DNA of 60,058 nt from E44-bin88 sp050123275 (GCA_050123275.1 JASFHK010000010.1:1-60058); one strand, 5' to 3'. Positions 1-8,019 are shown, counted from the first letter of the stretch. The notes: generated by a model from the letters alone, not told the origin. Numbers and translations: made by a program.

Positions 1-136
1 TGAGTAAACTCCTTAACCTGTGGGATACGTTTCCCCAGCCCCTCTCGGCTCCTGTTTACAATAGCGGGTAAACCAAGCTATAATTCCATCTACAGCCCAT
101 CGGTCGAGTTGACGATTCTACATCTTTGAGAGGCGC

Positions 137-1459
137 ATGAAAAGATTCATTTTTAGAGCCCTCGGCCTCGCTTTCTTCACGGCCTTAATCGTGGGCGCTT
201 TTCTGCCCTCTACCATCCACGCCGCCAACCAGTCCGTTCATATCCTCCACGTCGAAGGCACCATCGTGCCGGCGGTGGCCGACTACATCGAGCGGGGTAT
301 CGAAGAAGCCGAGGACGCCAACGCCACGGCCTGCATCATCGAGCTGGATACCCCGGGTGGGCTGCTCGATTCTACCGAAGAGATAGTACAGACGATTATG
401 AACGCCGATGTGCCCGTCGTCGTTTACGTTAACCCCAAGGGCGCCTGGGCGGCTTCGGCAGGAACGTTCATCACGCTTTCGGGACATATCGCCGCCATGA
501 CGCCGGGCACTACCATCGGCGCCGCCCATCCGGTATCCGCCGGCGGCGAGGAGATATCCGAGGACGAGATGAAGAAGATAGTCGAGTTCTCGGCCAAGTG
601 GATGCGCACCATCGCCCAGGAGCGCGGGCGCAATATCGAGGAAGCCGAGTTGGCGGTGACCCAGAGCAAGTCCTTTACCGATGTCGATGCGCTGGAGGCC
701 AACCTCATCGACCTGCGGGCGGACAGTCTGGAGGAGCTTATCGCACTCATCGACGGGTGGCAGGTCAAGCTGGCCAACGGGCTGGAGGTGACTATCGACA
801 CCGACGGCTACTCGGCCAACCGCAACGAGATGAGCTTCATCGAGAAATTCCTGCACGCCATCAGCGACCCCAACATCGCCTACATACTGCTCAGCCTGGG
901 CAGCGTCGGCATCATCGCCGAGATTTACAGCCCCGGCACCTTTTTCCCCGGCATTGTCGGCGCCATCAGTCTGTTGCTTGCTTTCTACTCGCTGGGCGTG
1001 CTCGACGCCAACCTGGGGGGCATACTGCTCATACTGCTCGCCTTCGGGCTTTTCATCGGGGAGGTGCTTACTTCCACCTTCGGCATATTTACCGCCGGGG
1101 GCGTAACCGCCCTCGTGCTGGGCTCGCTGATTCTTTTCCCCGAGTCGGGGGCGCTCTTCCAGGTAAACCCCTGGCTAATCGCCGGTATGGCTATTGTTAT
1201 CACCGCTATTTTCGCCTTTGTCATCACGCGCATCGTCCGCGCCCATCGCCGCCAGGCCTACACGGGGCGCGAGGAGTTGACGGGTAAACGCGCCATCGCC
1301 AAGAGCGACCTGGAGCCGGAGGGCATCGTTCTTTTCAAGGGCGAGCGCTGGACGGCGGTGGCGGAGAAGGGGAAGATAAAAGCGGGGGAGGAAGTGACCA
1401 TAACCAGGGTCGAAGGCCTGAAGCTATACGTAACCAGAAAAAAGAGCCGGGGCAAATAG
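137..1459 (+). CDS. NfeD-family membrane serine protease (long NfeD, ClpP-like + NfeD domain)
   Basis: Membrane-bound ClpP/SppA-class serine protease that, in the long NfeD family, cleaves membrane or stomatin-type proteins. Visible order: signal peptide (about 1-29), ClpP-like domain (about 33-220) with the nucleophile motif AASAGT (Ser107) and a candidate catalytic Lys about 40 residues later (K146/K147), several hydrophobic helices (about 245-370), and a C-terminal OB-like NfeD domain (about 385-440). Length (440) is normal for the long form. The ATG is preceded by GAGAGG. It is followed by a short NfeD protein and a slipin, the classical protease-substrate arrangement. Confidence in family is high; the substrate being the adjacent slipin is inference. 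Confidence 0.93.
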   Translation: MKRFIFRALGLAFFTALIVGAFLPSTIHAANQSVHILHVEGTIVPAVADYIERGIEEAEDANATACIIELDTPGGLLDSTEEIVQTIMNADVPVVVYVNPKGAWAASAGTFITLSGHIAAMTPGTTIGAAHPVSAGGEEISEDEMKKIVEFSAKWMRTIAQERGRNIEEAELAVTQSKSFTDVDALEANLIDLRADSLEELIALIDGWQVKLANGLEVTIDTDGYSANRNEMSFIEKFLHAISDPNIAYILLSLGSVGIIAEIYSPGTFFPGIVGAISLLLAFYSLGVLDANLGGILLILLAFGLFIGEVLTSTFGIFTAGGVTALVLGSLILFPESGALFQVNPWLIAGMAIVITAIFAFVITRIVRAHRRQAYTGREELTGKRAIAKSDLEPEGIVLFKGERWTAVAEKGKIKAGEEVTITRVEGLKLYVTRKKSRGK

Positions 1460-1495
1460 TGCCCAATCTTATCGGTTAGGAGTGGTACTGTTAAA

Positions 1496-1780
1496 ATGGA
1501 CGCTTGGTTGATTGTCGTCATCGCTATCTGTGCCGCCGCCTTGGTAGCCTTTATTATCCAGCGCGTAGTTCTGGCTCACCGCAAGCAGGTTGAAGCCGGC
1601 CGCGAAGAGCTGGTGGGTAAGGCGGCGGAAGTCGAGACGGAGCTCGACCCCAGGGGAATCGTCCTCGTCGAGGGCGAGCGCTGGGCGGCGATAGTGGATA
1701 AGGGTCGGGCCAAACCCGGGGAGGAGGTGATTATAACCAAGGTCGATGGTTTAAAACTACTGGTAACCAGGAAAGAATAG
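1496..1780 (+). CDS. Short NfeD-like protein (one TM + OB-fold domain)
   Basis: Small protein of 94 residues: one N-terminal TM helix (about 3-24) followed by an NfeD OB-like domain. Its domain is plainly a paralogue of the C-terminus of the preceding gene: both contain GREEL, the stretch LxPxGIVLxxGERW, KPGEEV/KAGEEV and a VTRK ending. It lacks the protease domain, so it is not a protease; short NfeD proteins are known to pair with SPFH proteins and may organise their oligomers. Start ATG at 1496. It lies 36 nt after the long NfeD gene and 14 nt before the slipin gene, so one operon is likely. Confidence 0.88.
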   Translation: MDAWLIVVIAICAAALVAFIIQRVVLAHRKQVEAGREELVGKAAEVETELDPRGIVLVEGERWAAIVDKGRAKPGEEVIITKVDGLKLLVTRKE

Positions 1781-1794
1781 AGGAGGTAAATATA

Positions 1795-2544
1795 ATGAAC
1801 CCAATCTTTTACGGAGTCATTGCTCTAGTCGTACTCATACTGTTGCCCATGACCATCAAGATTGTCAAAGAGTACGAGCGGGGGGTTATTTTCCGGCTGG
1901 GTCGGCTGGTCGGAGCCAAGGGGCCGGGCCTGTTTTTCATCATCCCCTTCATCGATAGCATGACCAGGGTGGACCTGCGCGTGGTCACCATGGACGTCCC
2001 CTCCCAGGAGGTAATCACCAAGGACAACGTCACGGTGAGGGTGAACGCCGTTGCCTACTTCCGCGTCGTCGACCCCGAAGCTTCCGTGGTCAAGGTCCTC
2101 GACCACATCCGCGCCACCTCCCAGATATCCCAGACCACGGTGCGTAACGTGCTGGGCCAGTCCGAGCTGGACGAGCTGCTTACCCAGCGCGAGAAACTCA
2201 ACCAGTCGCTGACCAAGATTATCGACGAGCACACCGACCCCTGGGGGGTCAAGGTGAGCACGGTGGAAATCAAAGAGGTCGAGCTGGCCGAGGAGATGAA
2301 GCGCATGATGGCGGCCCAGGCCGAGGCGGAAAGAGAACGACGCGCCAAGATTATCCACGCCGACGGCGAGTTCCAGGCCTCCGAGAGGCTGAGCGAAGCC
2401 GGCGCTATTCTGGCCAAGGAGCCGACCACGCTGCAGCTGCGTTACCTGCAGACGCTGACCGAGATCGCCACCGAAAAGAACAGCACCCTTATTTTCCCGT
2501 TGCCTATCGACCTTATCTCCATGTTCATGAAGAACAAAAAGTAG
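1795..2544 (+). CDS. SPFH/stomatin-like slipin
   Basis: Membrane-anchored slipin (band 7 / stomatin family) that forms oligomeric scaffolds in membrane microdomains. The N-terminal 22 residues are one hydrophobic helix; the SPFH domain runs from about 25 to 190 (VKEYERGVIFRLGR, then the VDLRVVTMDVPSQEVITKDN signature), followed by an Ala/Glu-rich coiled coil (about 165-205) and a hydrophobic tail. Normal length at 249 residues. An excellent AGGAGG ribosome site precedes the ATG. As last gene of the NfeD operon it is the probable partner or substrate of the long NfeD protease. Confidence 0.95.
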   Translation: MNPIFYGVIALVVLILLPMTIKIVKEYERGVIFRLGRLVGAKGPGLFFIIPFIDSMTRVDLRVVTMDVPSQEVITKDNVTVRVNAVAYFRVVDPEASVVKVLDHIRATSQISQTTVRNVLGQSELDELLTQREKLNQSLTKIIDEHTDPWGVKVSTVEIKEVELAEEMKRMMAAQAEAERERRAKIIHADGEFQASERLSEAGAILAKEPTTLQLRYLQTLTEIATEKNSTLIFPLPIDLISMFMKNKK

Positions 2545-2569
2545 GGGCTGGTATAATACCGCTTTGAAT

Positions 2570-2596
2570 CCCGAGTCCCCACCGGGGGGCTCGGGG
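2570..2596. terminator. Hairpin between convergent slipin and biotin ligase genes
   Basis: A GC-rich inverted repeat, CCCGAGTCCCC / GGGGGCTCGGG with a four-base loop and one G-U pair, sits in the 58-nt gap between two convergent genes. There is no clear T-run on either side, so factor-independent termination is plausible but not certain. Confidence 0.55.
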
Positions 2597-2602
2597 ATGG
2601 CT

Positions 2603-3379
2603 CTATTTCGGGCGCAGCCTGATGTCGCCGGCGACGACCTTGAGCCGCTTGCCGTCGGGCTGGCGGAGTAGCAGGCTGCCGTCGCGGGCTACCGATTCGG
2701 CCACGCCCTGGATTCGGCTCCTGTCTGTGATTAGCTCCACCTCTTTACCCAGCGTCCCCAGCCGCCTTTGCCATTCCTCAAAGACGCTGTCCCCCTCGGG
2801 CAGCGCCAGGTAAAGTTTTTCTATCTCCGCCAGCAGGCAGCGTATTAGCTCCCGCCGCGATAGCTCTTTGCCCACCTCGTGGGCGAGGCTGGTGGCGCTA
2901 TCGGTGATATCGGGGAAGTCGGTGGGGTCCAGGTTGACGTTGAGGCCGAGGCCGATGACGGCGTAGTCCACAGTGTCGCCCTTTAAGTCGCTTTCAATGA
3001 GGATGCCGCATACCTTCTTATCATTGACCAGCACGTCGTTGGGCCACTTGATTTGCGCCTTTAAGCCCAGCCCGTCTATGCAGCGCGCCACCGCCAGCGA
3101 GGCGACCATAATCAGCGAGGGCAGCTGGGCCGGGGTGGGGTGGAGAATGACGGACAGGGCGATACTGCCCCGTGGCGAAAGCCAGGCGCGCTTGATGCGC
3201 CCCCTCCCCGCCGTTTGCTCCTCGGCGACGACCACCGTGCCTTCGCGGGCCCCCTTTTTCGCCTCGCTTTTGGCGATATCGTTGGTCGAGGTCAGACTGG
3301 GGTAGGCGAGCACTTTGTGCCCGATAAACTCGGTTTCCAGCTTGACGGTGATGTCGGCGGGCGATAGTTTCTTGTCCAT
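2603..3379 (-). CDS. birA: Biotin-[acetyl-CoA-carboxylase] ligase, catalytic type without HTH
   Basis: Attaches biotin to carboxyl carrier proteins through biotinyl-AMP. The catalytic motif GRGRIKRAWLSP (the GRGRxxRxW adenylate loop) follows SLTSTNDIA near the N-terminus; the core motif WPNDVLVNDKKVCGILIE and a small C-terminal SH3-like domain (about 210-258) are present. There is no N-terminal winged helix, so it is a ligase and not a BirA-type repressor. The frame is open back to an ATG at 3412, but a TATATT/TATTAT hexamer directly overlaps that upstream ATG. I therefore prefer the ATG at 3379, although it has no strong ribosome site. It is divergent from tRNA-Gly. Confidence 0.9.
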   Translation of the reverse strand: MDKKLSPADITVKLETEFIGHKVLAYPSLTSTNDIAKSEAKKGAREGTVVVAEEQTAGRGRIKRAWLSPRGSIALSVILHPTPAQLPSLIMVASLAVARCIDGLGLKAQIKWPNDVLVNDKKVCGILIESDLKGDTVDYAVIGLGLNVNLDPTDFPDITDSATSLAHEVGKELSRRELIRCLLAEIEKLYLALPEGDSVFEEWQRRLGTLGKEVELITDRSRIQGVAESVARDGSLLLRQPDGKRLKVVAGDIRLRPK

Positions 3380-3428
3380 GATATTCTTGACAGGGGATAG
3401 GCGGCGGGGCATAATATAGTCGTTCCGC

Positions 3429-3662
<234 letters not shown>

Positions 3663-3716
3663 CAGTTCCACTTATCCCCAATTGATTATAGCCGCCGGCC
3701 CGCCGCAAGTCTAGGA

Positions 3717-3745
3717 TTGGTCGTTTCATCGCTAGTTGCTATAAT
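3717..3745 (+). promoter_or_regulatory. Sigma70-type promoter, apparently leaderless
   Basis: TTGGTC (3717-3722), 17-bp spacer, TATAAT (3740-3745). The predicted transcription start (about 3752) coincides with the ATG at 3753, so the downstream mRNA would have essentially no leader; no ribosome site is visible. Confidence 0.6.
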
Positions 3746-3752
3746 AAAGCCG

Positions 3753-4598
3753 ATGACTATCGCCATCTACTATTTTTCGGGTACGGGTAATTCGCTGTCC
3801 GTAGCCAGGGATATCGCTACCGCCACGGGGGCCACCCTTCATCCCATTGCAGCGGTGGTAGCCCACGATACCATCAGCCCGGACTCGGAAGTGATCGGCC
3901 TGGTCTTCCCGGTCTACTACGGAGAGTTGCCCGTTATTATCAAACGGTTTGCCGAAAAGCTGACCGGTATCGAGAGCAAGTACATATTTGCCGTTTGCAC
4001 CTTCGGCGGCTCGGCGGGTTACTCGCTCAAAATACTGAAGCGCCTTATCCGGGAGAGGGGAGGGGAGATTGCCGCCACCTACCAGGTGCACATGCCCCAG
4101 AATTCGTTCCTCAAGCGCTGGGAAAGGCATAATGTATTGTATTCGAGCTGGAAGAAGAAGCTGGGAAGGGTGGTGAGTAATACCAACAAGCGGCGCCGGG
4201 GCGACTTTTTCCGGCATTTCTTCCTGGCGCCCTTTTTCCTGCTTACCGATTACATCGTGCATCTCATGAAGCCCAGCTACCGCAAGGCTTTTATCAAGCT
4301 ATCCAACGCCTCGCCGGAGCTGGCTACGGACGAGCTTATCCATCTTAACGACACCAGTTACCGCGCCGACGAAAGGTGCAACGGTTGCGGGCTTTGCGCC
4401 AAAATATGCCCGGTGAATAATATCGAGATGGCCGACGACAGGCCGGTCTGGCTCCACCATTGCGAAAACTGCCTGGCCTGCTATAACTGGTGCCCGACTA
4501 AAGCCATCCGTGGCGGTATCGCCGCCGAGGGATATTACTACCGCCACCCGGACGTAAAGGCTACCGAGATAATGGCGCAGCGAAGCCAGCCGCGTTAA
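3753..4598 (+). CDS. EFR1-type flavodoxin/2x[4Fe-4S] ferredoxin fusion protein
   Basis: Electron-transfer protein combining an FMN-binding flavodoxin domain with a bacterial ferredoxin. The N-terminus has the FMN phosphate loop YFSGTGNS (about 8-14) and PVYYGELP; a basic linker follows (about 115-205). Two clusters are near the C-terminus: CNGCGLCAKICP and CENCLACYNWCP. The gene can be read from a TTG at 3717, but that triplet is the -35 box and the FMN loop fits a start at 3753. It stands alone between tRNA-Gly and the iron regulator; its redox partner is unknown. Iron limitation could favour its flavin domain, but this is speculation. Confidence 0.88.
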   Translation: MTIAIYYFSGTGNSLSVARDIATATGATLHPIAAVVAHDTISPDSEVIGLVFPVYYGELPVIIKRFAEKLTGIESKYIFAVCTFGGSAGYSLKILKRLIRERGGEIAATYQVHMPQNSFLKRWERHNVLYSSWKKKLGRVVSNTNKRRRGDFFRHFFLAPFFLLTDYIVHLMKPSYRKAFIKLSNASPELATDELIHLNDTSYRADERCNGCGLCAKICPVNNIEMADDRPVWLHHCENCLACYNWCPTKAIRGGIAAEGYYYRHPDVKATEIMAQRSQPR

Positions 4599-4615
4599 AT
4601 CGTGTCCCCGACGGC

Positions 4616-4643
4616 TTGACAAATAATAATAAGGTGTTATAAT
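4616..4643 (+). promoter_or_regulatory. Promoter of the DtxR-family regulator
   Basis: TTGACA (4616-4621), 16-bp spacer, TATAAT (4638-4643): a near-consensus sigma70 promoter. The operator palindrome begins six bases after the -10, over the expected start of transcription, so bound repressor would block initiation. Confidence 0.85.
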
Positions 4644-4648
4644 GGAGT

Positions 4649-4670
4649 ATTGTTAGATAAACCTAACAAT
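4649..4670. promoter_or_regulatory. DtxR-family operator 1 (autoregulatory)
   Basis: Perfect 8-bp inverted arms, ATTGTTAG and CTAACAAT, around a 6-bp centre (ATAAAC). The core GTTAG-N6-CTAAC recurs in front of feoA. It resembles DtxR/MntR boxes in general form. Confidence 0.8.
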
Positions 4671-4690
4671 ATGTTTTCGGGAAAGATGAG

Positions 4691-5179
4691 ATGAAAACCA
4701 GCGGCAACAGACAGACGGCCAGCATGGAAGACTACCTGGAAGCCGTGGTGATGCTCCAGGAAAAAGGGGAGAAAGCCACCGTAACGGCGCTCAGCGAGTC
4801 TCTCGGCGTCAAGAAGCCCAGCGTCGATTGGGCGTTGAACAAGCTTAGCGACGCCGGTCTGGTTGTTCACGAGAAGTACGGCGACGTGAAGCTGACGAAG
4901 GAGGGCACCCGCATTGCCGAGGACGTTTACCGGAGGCATAAGGCCCTTTTCAGCTTCCTGACCGACATTCTGAAGGTAAGCCCGATGGTGGCCGAGCAGG
5001 ATGCCTGCCGCATGGAGCATTCTTTGAGCCGCGAGAGCATAAACCAGCTTGAGAAATTCATCGATTTCGTGCTCAACTGTCATCCCGGCAACGAGGACTG
5101 GCAGGAAATCTTTAGAAGCTTTATCGAGAAGGGCAAGGATTCCGCAGAGGTGAAGGCCTGGTTCGCCCATAAGGCCTGA
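4691..5179 (+). CDS. DtxR/IdeR/MntR-family metal-dependent repressor
   Basis: Metal-sensing repressor, here most likely of iron uptake. The N-terminal winged helix (about 10-75: SMEDYLEAVVMLQEK, then the recognition helix VKKPSVDWALNKLSDAGLV) is followed by the dimerisation domain with the metal-ligand cluster D-A-C-R-M-E-H (Cys, Glu and His as in the DtxR primary site). At 162 residues it lacks the SH3-like third domain, as MntR-type members do. A strong promoter and a palindromic operator lie upstream, and the same operator precedes feoA 20 nt after this gene. Whether it senses Fe(II) or Mn(II) cannot be read from sequence; the feo context argues for Fe(II). Confidence 0.92.
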   Translation: MKTSGNRQTASMEDYLEAVVMLQEKGEKATVTALSESLGVKKPSVDWALNKLSDAGLVVHEKYGDVKLTKEGTRIAEDVYRRHKALFSFLTDILKVSPMVAEQDACRMEHSLSRESINQLEKFIDFVLNCHPGNEDWQEIFRSFIEKGKDSAEVKAWFAHKA

Positions 5180-5198
5180 TATATTTTTTTACGTAAAA

Positions 5199-5218
5199 AA
5201 GTTAGTCTAATCTAACTT
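5199..5218. promoter_or_regulatory. DtxR-family operator 2 (feo operon)
   Basis: Perfect 7-bp arms AAGTTAG and CTAACTT around TCTAAT, sharing GTTAG-N6-CTAAC with the operator in front of the regulator gene. It lies 19 nt before the feoA ATG, with an AT-rich stretch (5178-5198) upstream that could hold the promoter. Confidence 0.8.
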
Positions 5219-5237
5219 GTATCGATTAGGAGGCAAA

Positions 5238-5471
5238 ATGTCACAGAAAAAGCTTAACGAGCTAAAGAAAGGAGAGCGGGGCAGGGTGGTCAAAATCAGC
5301 GGCAGCGGCGGTGTGCATCAACGTTTGATGGACATGGGGCTTGTCGCCGGCAGCGAGGTAGAGATGCAACAGGTAGCCCCCTTAGGCGACCCCATCGAAA
5401 TCAAGGTCAAGGGCTATAACCTCTCGCTGCGCAAAGCGGAGGCCGCCGGCATCACCGTGGAGTTGGCCTAG
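5238..5471 (+). CDS. feoA: FeoA-domain protein 1
   Basis: Small SH3-like cytosolic protein of the ferrous iron uptake system, thought to modulate FeoB. 77 residues; the typical RVVKISGSGGVHQRLMDMGL and GDPIEIKVKGYNLSLRK segments are visible. I chose the ATG at 5238 because AGGAGG (5228-5233) lies five bases ahead; an in-frame TTG further up falls at the edge of the operator. Its stop directly abuts the start of a second FeoA gene, and the operator upstream indicates iron repression. Confidence 0.92.
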   Translation: MSQKKLNELKKGERGRVVKISGSGGVHQRLMDMGLVAGSEVEMQQVAPLGDPIEIKVKGYNLSLRKAEAAGITVELA

Positions 5472-5762
5472 ATGAACGAGCACGCTATGCCCCTGTCTCT
5501 GGCCGGTACCGGGAAAAGGCTCAAGGTGACCGGTGTAACCGGCGGCTATGGGCTGCGCCGGAGGTTGGCCGAACTGGGCCTGACCCCCGGCGTCCCGGTA
5601 GCGGTGGTGAGCGGCTGTCACCCGGGCCCGCTGCTCATCGATATCAGAGGCTCCAGGCTTAGCCTGGGCTTCGGCGTCGCTCAAAAAATAATGGTAAAGG
5701 AGGCAGAAGTTGGACAAGAAACAGATTATAGTTGCCCTGGCCGGCAACCCCAACTCGGGTAA
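5472..5762 (+). CDS. FeoA-domain protein 2
   Basis: Second FeoA-like SH3 protein (96 residues), divergent from the first but with the same pattern (YGLRRRLAELGLTPGVPVAVV, LLIDIRGSRLSLGFGVAQKI). The FeoA fold ends near residue 78; the last 17 residues overlap the start of feoB in another frame and look like an unconserved tail. The start ATG immediately follows the stop of the first feoA, so translation is coupled. Paired FeoA proteins are known in anaerobes; their division of labour is not clear. Confidence 0.88.
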   Translation: MNEHAMPLSLAGTGKRLKVTGVTGGYGLRRRLAELGLTPGVPVAVVSGCHPGPLLIDIRGSRLSLGFGVAQKIMVKEAEVGQETDYSCPGRQPQLG

Positions 5763-6396
5763 GACCACGGTTTTTAACAATCTTACCGGCGCCAGGCAGC
5801 ACGTGGGTAACTGGCCGGGCGTTACCGTGGAAAAGAAAGAGGGGAGCTGTAGCTTCGGCGGCTACAGCCTCAAGGTGGTCGACCTGCCCGGAGTTTACAG
5901 CCTTACCGCCTACTCCCCCGACGAAGTCGTCGCCCGCAACTTTATCATCGAGGAGAAGCCGGACGTGGTCGTCGATATCGTCGACGCTTCTAACTTGGAG
6001 CGGAACCTCTACCTGGCCGTACAGGTCATGGAGACGGGGGTGCCGCTTATCCTCGCCCTCAACATGATGGATGAGGCGGAAGCCAAACAGTACACCATCG
6101 ACGTTAAAGCCCTTTCCAGCGAGATGGGCGTACCCGTCGTGCCCATGGTGGCCAACCGTAATAAAGGCACCAGGGAGCTTTTGACCGAAATCATCGGTGT
6201 CGCCGAAAAAAGAGTCAAAGCCGGCGGCGTCAAAATAGAGTACGGCCGTGAGGTGGAAAACCAGCTCTCCCGTTTAGAAAAGGAGCTGGAGACAAGCCCG
6301 CTGGCCGGTAGCTATTCTCCGCGCTGGCTGGCCGTCAAGCTCATCGAGGGCGACGAGGAGATAATGAAGAAGTTCGAGGAGGTCAAAAGTGGCTAA
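5710..6396 (+). CDS. feoB: FeoB, GTPase half (split FeoB)
   Basis: G-protein domain of the ferrous iron transporter FeoB, encoded as a separate 228-residue polypeptide. G1 GNPNSGKTT, G3 DLPG and G4 NMMD are present, followed by a partial GDI-type helical domain that stops after IEGDEEIMKKF. In ordinary FeoB this continues without a break into helices and membrane domain, which here are in the next ORF. Start TTG at 5710 with AAAGGAGG upstream. Either a genuine split or a frameshift; the split point falls within the linker, and a good ribosome site serves the second half, so I lean to a genuine split. Confidence 0.9.
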   Translation: MDKKQIIVALAGNPNSGKTTVFNNLTGARQHVGNWPGVTVEKKEGSCSFGGYSLKVVDLPGVYSLTAYSPDEVVARNFIIEEKPDVVVDIVDASNLERNLYLAVQVMETGVPLILALNMMDEAEAKQYTIDVKALSSEMGVPVVPMVANRNKGTRELLTEIIGVAEKRVKAGGVKIEYGREVENQLSRLEKELETSPLAGSYSPRWLAVKLIEGDEEIMKKFEEVKSG

Positions 6397-7726
6397 AGAA
6401 AACGTACTCGAGGCCAGGCGGGAAAGCCTGGCCCATCTGAAAAGCGTTTACGGCGATGACGCCGAAGTGCTGGTGGCCGACGCCAGGTACGGCTATATCA
6501 GCGGCTTGCTCAAAGACGTCGTCAGGAAGCCTCCCATCGAGCGGGTCAGGTTCTCCGACAAGCTGGATAAAATCTTTCTCAACCGCTGGTTGGGCATACC
6601 CATTTTCCTGGCTTTAATGTACGGCGTTTTCCAGCTCGTCTTTACCCTCTCGGTGCCCTTCATGGACTGGATTGACGCCTTCTTCGGCTGGCTGGGCGGC
6701 TACGCCGCCGGCGTTTCTCCGGCCTGGCTGGGCTCGCTGCTTGCCGACGGTATCATCGGCGGTCTCGGCTCGGTGCTGGTCTTCATACCGCCCATCTTCC
6801 TGCTCTTCATCGCCATCTCCATCCTGGAAGACTCGGGCTACATGGCCCGCGCCGCTTTCGTCATGGACCGCCTCATGCATAAAATCGGCCTGCACGGGCG
6901 CTCCTTTATTCCCATGATTCTGGGCTTCGGCTGTAACATACCGGGCATCATGGCCTGCCGTACCATCGAAAATCCCAAAGACCGGCTGACCACGATACTG
7001 GTTAACCCGTTCATGCTCTGCGGGGCGCGATTACCCATCTTCGTGCTCCTTGTCGGCGCCTTCTTCCCCGCCCACCAGGGGCTGGTCATGTTCTCCATGT
7101 ACGTGCTCGGTATCCTGGTGGCTATCGGCGCCGCCTTCCTCTTTCGCAAGACTATTCTCAAAGGAGAGAGCGGCCATTTCGTTATGGAGCTGCCGCCTTA
7201 TCGCTTGCCCACCGTATCCGGTGTCTTTATCCACATGTGGGAGCGGGGCAAGATGTTCCTGGCCAAGGCGGGCACGCTTATCTTCGCCGCGGTGATAGTC
7301 ATCTGGTTCCTGAGCAGCATGCCCTGGGGTGTGGAGTACGCCAGCGCCGACAGCTGGATGGGCCACATCGGCAACTTCTTCGCCCCCATCTTTGCCCCGG
7401 CCGGTTTCGGCCAGTGGCAGGCGGCCTCGAGCCTGGTCTTCGGCTTCCTGGCTAAGGAAGTGGTTATCGGCTCCATGGGCGCTATGTTCGTCGTGGAGGA
7501 AGGGCTCCTGGGCGGAGCCTTGACCGCGCAGCTGGGCTGGACGCCGCTCATCGCGATGGCCTTCATGGTGTTCAGTCTGCTCTACATGCCCTGCGTGGCG
7601 GCCATCGGCGCGGTGCGCGGGGAGACCAAATCCTGGAAATGGGCGGGCTTTACCGCTTTGTACACTACCGTTATTGCCTGGGTATTGGCCGTCCTTGTTT
7701 TCCAGATAGGCAGCCTCTTCGTCTGA
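6389..7726 (+). CDS. feoB: FeoB, membrane permease half (split FeoB)
   Basis: Membrane-embedded part of the Fe(II) transporter, 445 residues. It begins with the rest of the helical linker (DDAEVLVADARYGYI), then about 8-10 TM helices containing the two gate motifs (FIPMILGFGCNIPGIMACRT, and a later MPCVAAIGA) and FLAKEVVIGSMGAM. The GTG start at 6389 has GAGGAGG six bases upstream and overlaps the GTPase ORF by 8 nt, in the +1 frame. It therefore looks translationally coupled and would assemble with the separate GTPase subunit. A +1 frameshift or a sequencing error remains possible. Confidence 0.9.
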   Translation: MAKENVLEARRESLAHLKSVYGDDAEVLVADARYGYISGLLKDVVRKPPIERVRFSDKLDKIFLNRWLGIPIFLALMYGVFQLVFTLSVPFMDWIDAFFGWLGGYAAGVSPAWLGSLLADGIIGGLGSVLVFIPPIFLLFIAISILEDSGYMARAAFVMDRLMHKIGLHGRSFIPMILGFGCNIPGIMACRTIENPKDRLTTILVNPFMLCGARLPIFVLLVGAFFPAHQGLVMFSMYVLGILVAIGAAFLFRKTILKGESGHFVMELPPYRLPTVSGVFIHMWERGKMFLAKAGTLIFAAVIVIWFLSSMPWGVEYASADSWMGHIGNFFAPIFAPAGFGQWQAASSLVFGFLAKEVVIGSMGAMFVVEEGLLGGALTAQLGWTPLIAMAFMVFSLLYMPCVAAIGAVRGETKSWKWAGFTALYTTVIAWVLAVLVFQIGSLFV

Positions 7727-7749
7727 AGCGGCTAGGGAGGAAATTAAAC

Positions 7750-8019
7750 TTGCTTTCTCAAATCGTTAAGGAATTCAAAGAATCCGGCGGCGCCATAGAT
7801 ATGGCCGAACTGGGACGCCGGCTCGGCGTGGAGCCGAGCGCACTCGACGGTATGCTGGAGGTGCTGGTGAAGCAGGGCAAGCTGCAAAGGGCCTGCGCCA
7901 CGGCCCCGGACGGGTGCGGCGGTTCCTGCCGGGGCTGCGGCTACTACCGACCGGGGGCTAATATGGGCAGTATCTACGCGCTGGTTGTCCCCACCCCGCC
8001 GGGTAAGAAAGCCAAATGA
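7750..8019 (+). CDS. feoC: FeoC-like winged-helix protein with four-cysteine motif
   Basis: Small (89 aa) FeoC-type protein: N-terminal winged helix (LLSQIVKEFKESGGAIDMAE, then a second helix pair) and a cysteine loop C-x6-C-x3-C-x2-C, which in FeoC proteins can bind an iron-sulfur cluster. FeoC modulates or stabilises FeoB. The frame is open further upstream, but TTG at 7750 is preceded at nine bases by AGGGAGG and begins at the helix, so I use it. It closes the feo operon. Confidence 0.8.
   Translation: MLSQIVKEFKESGGAIDMAELGRRLGVEPSALDGMLEVLVKQGKLQRACATAPDGCGGSCRGCGYYRPGANMGSIYALVVPTPPGKKAK

Noticed and set aside
2550..2556. TATAAT after the slipin gene as a promoter
   Set aside because: No rightward gene follows; the next gene is convergent.
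6374..6396. Programmed frameshift site in feoB
   Set aside because: No convincing slippery sequence; a strong ribosome site and GTG explain the second ORF more simply.
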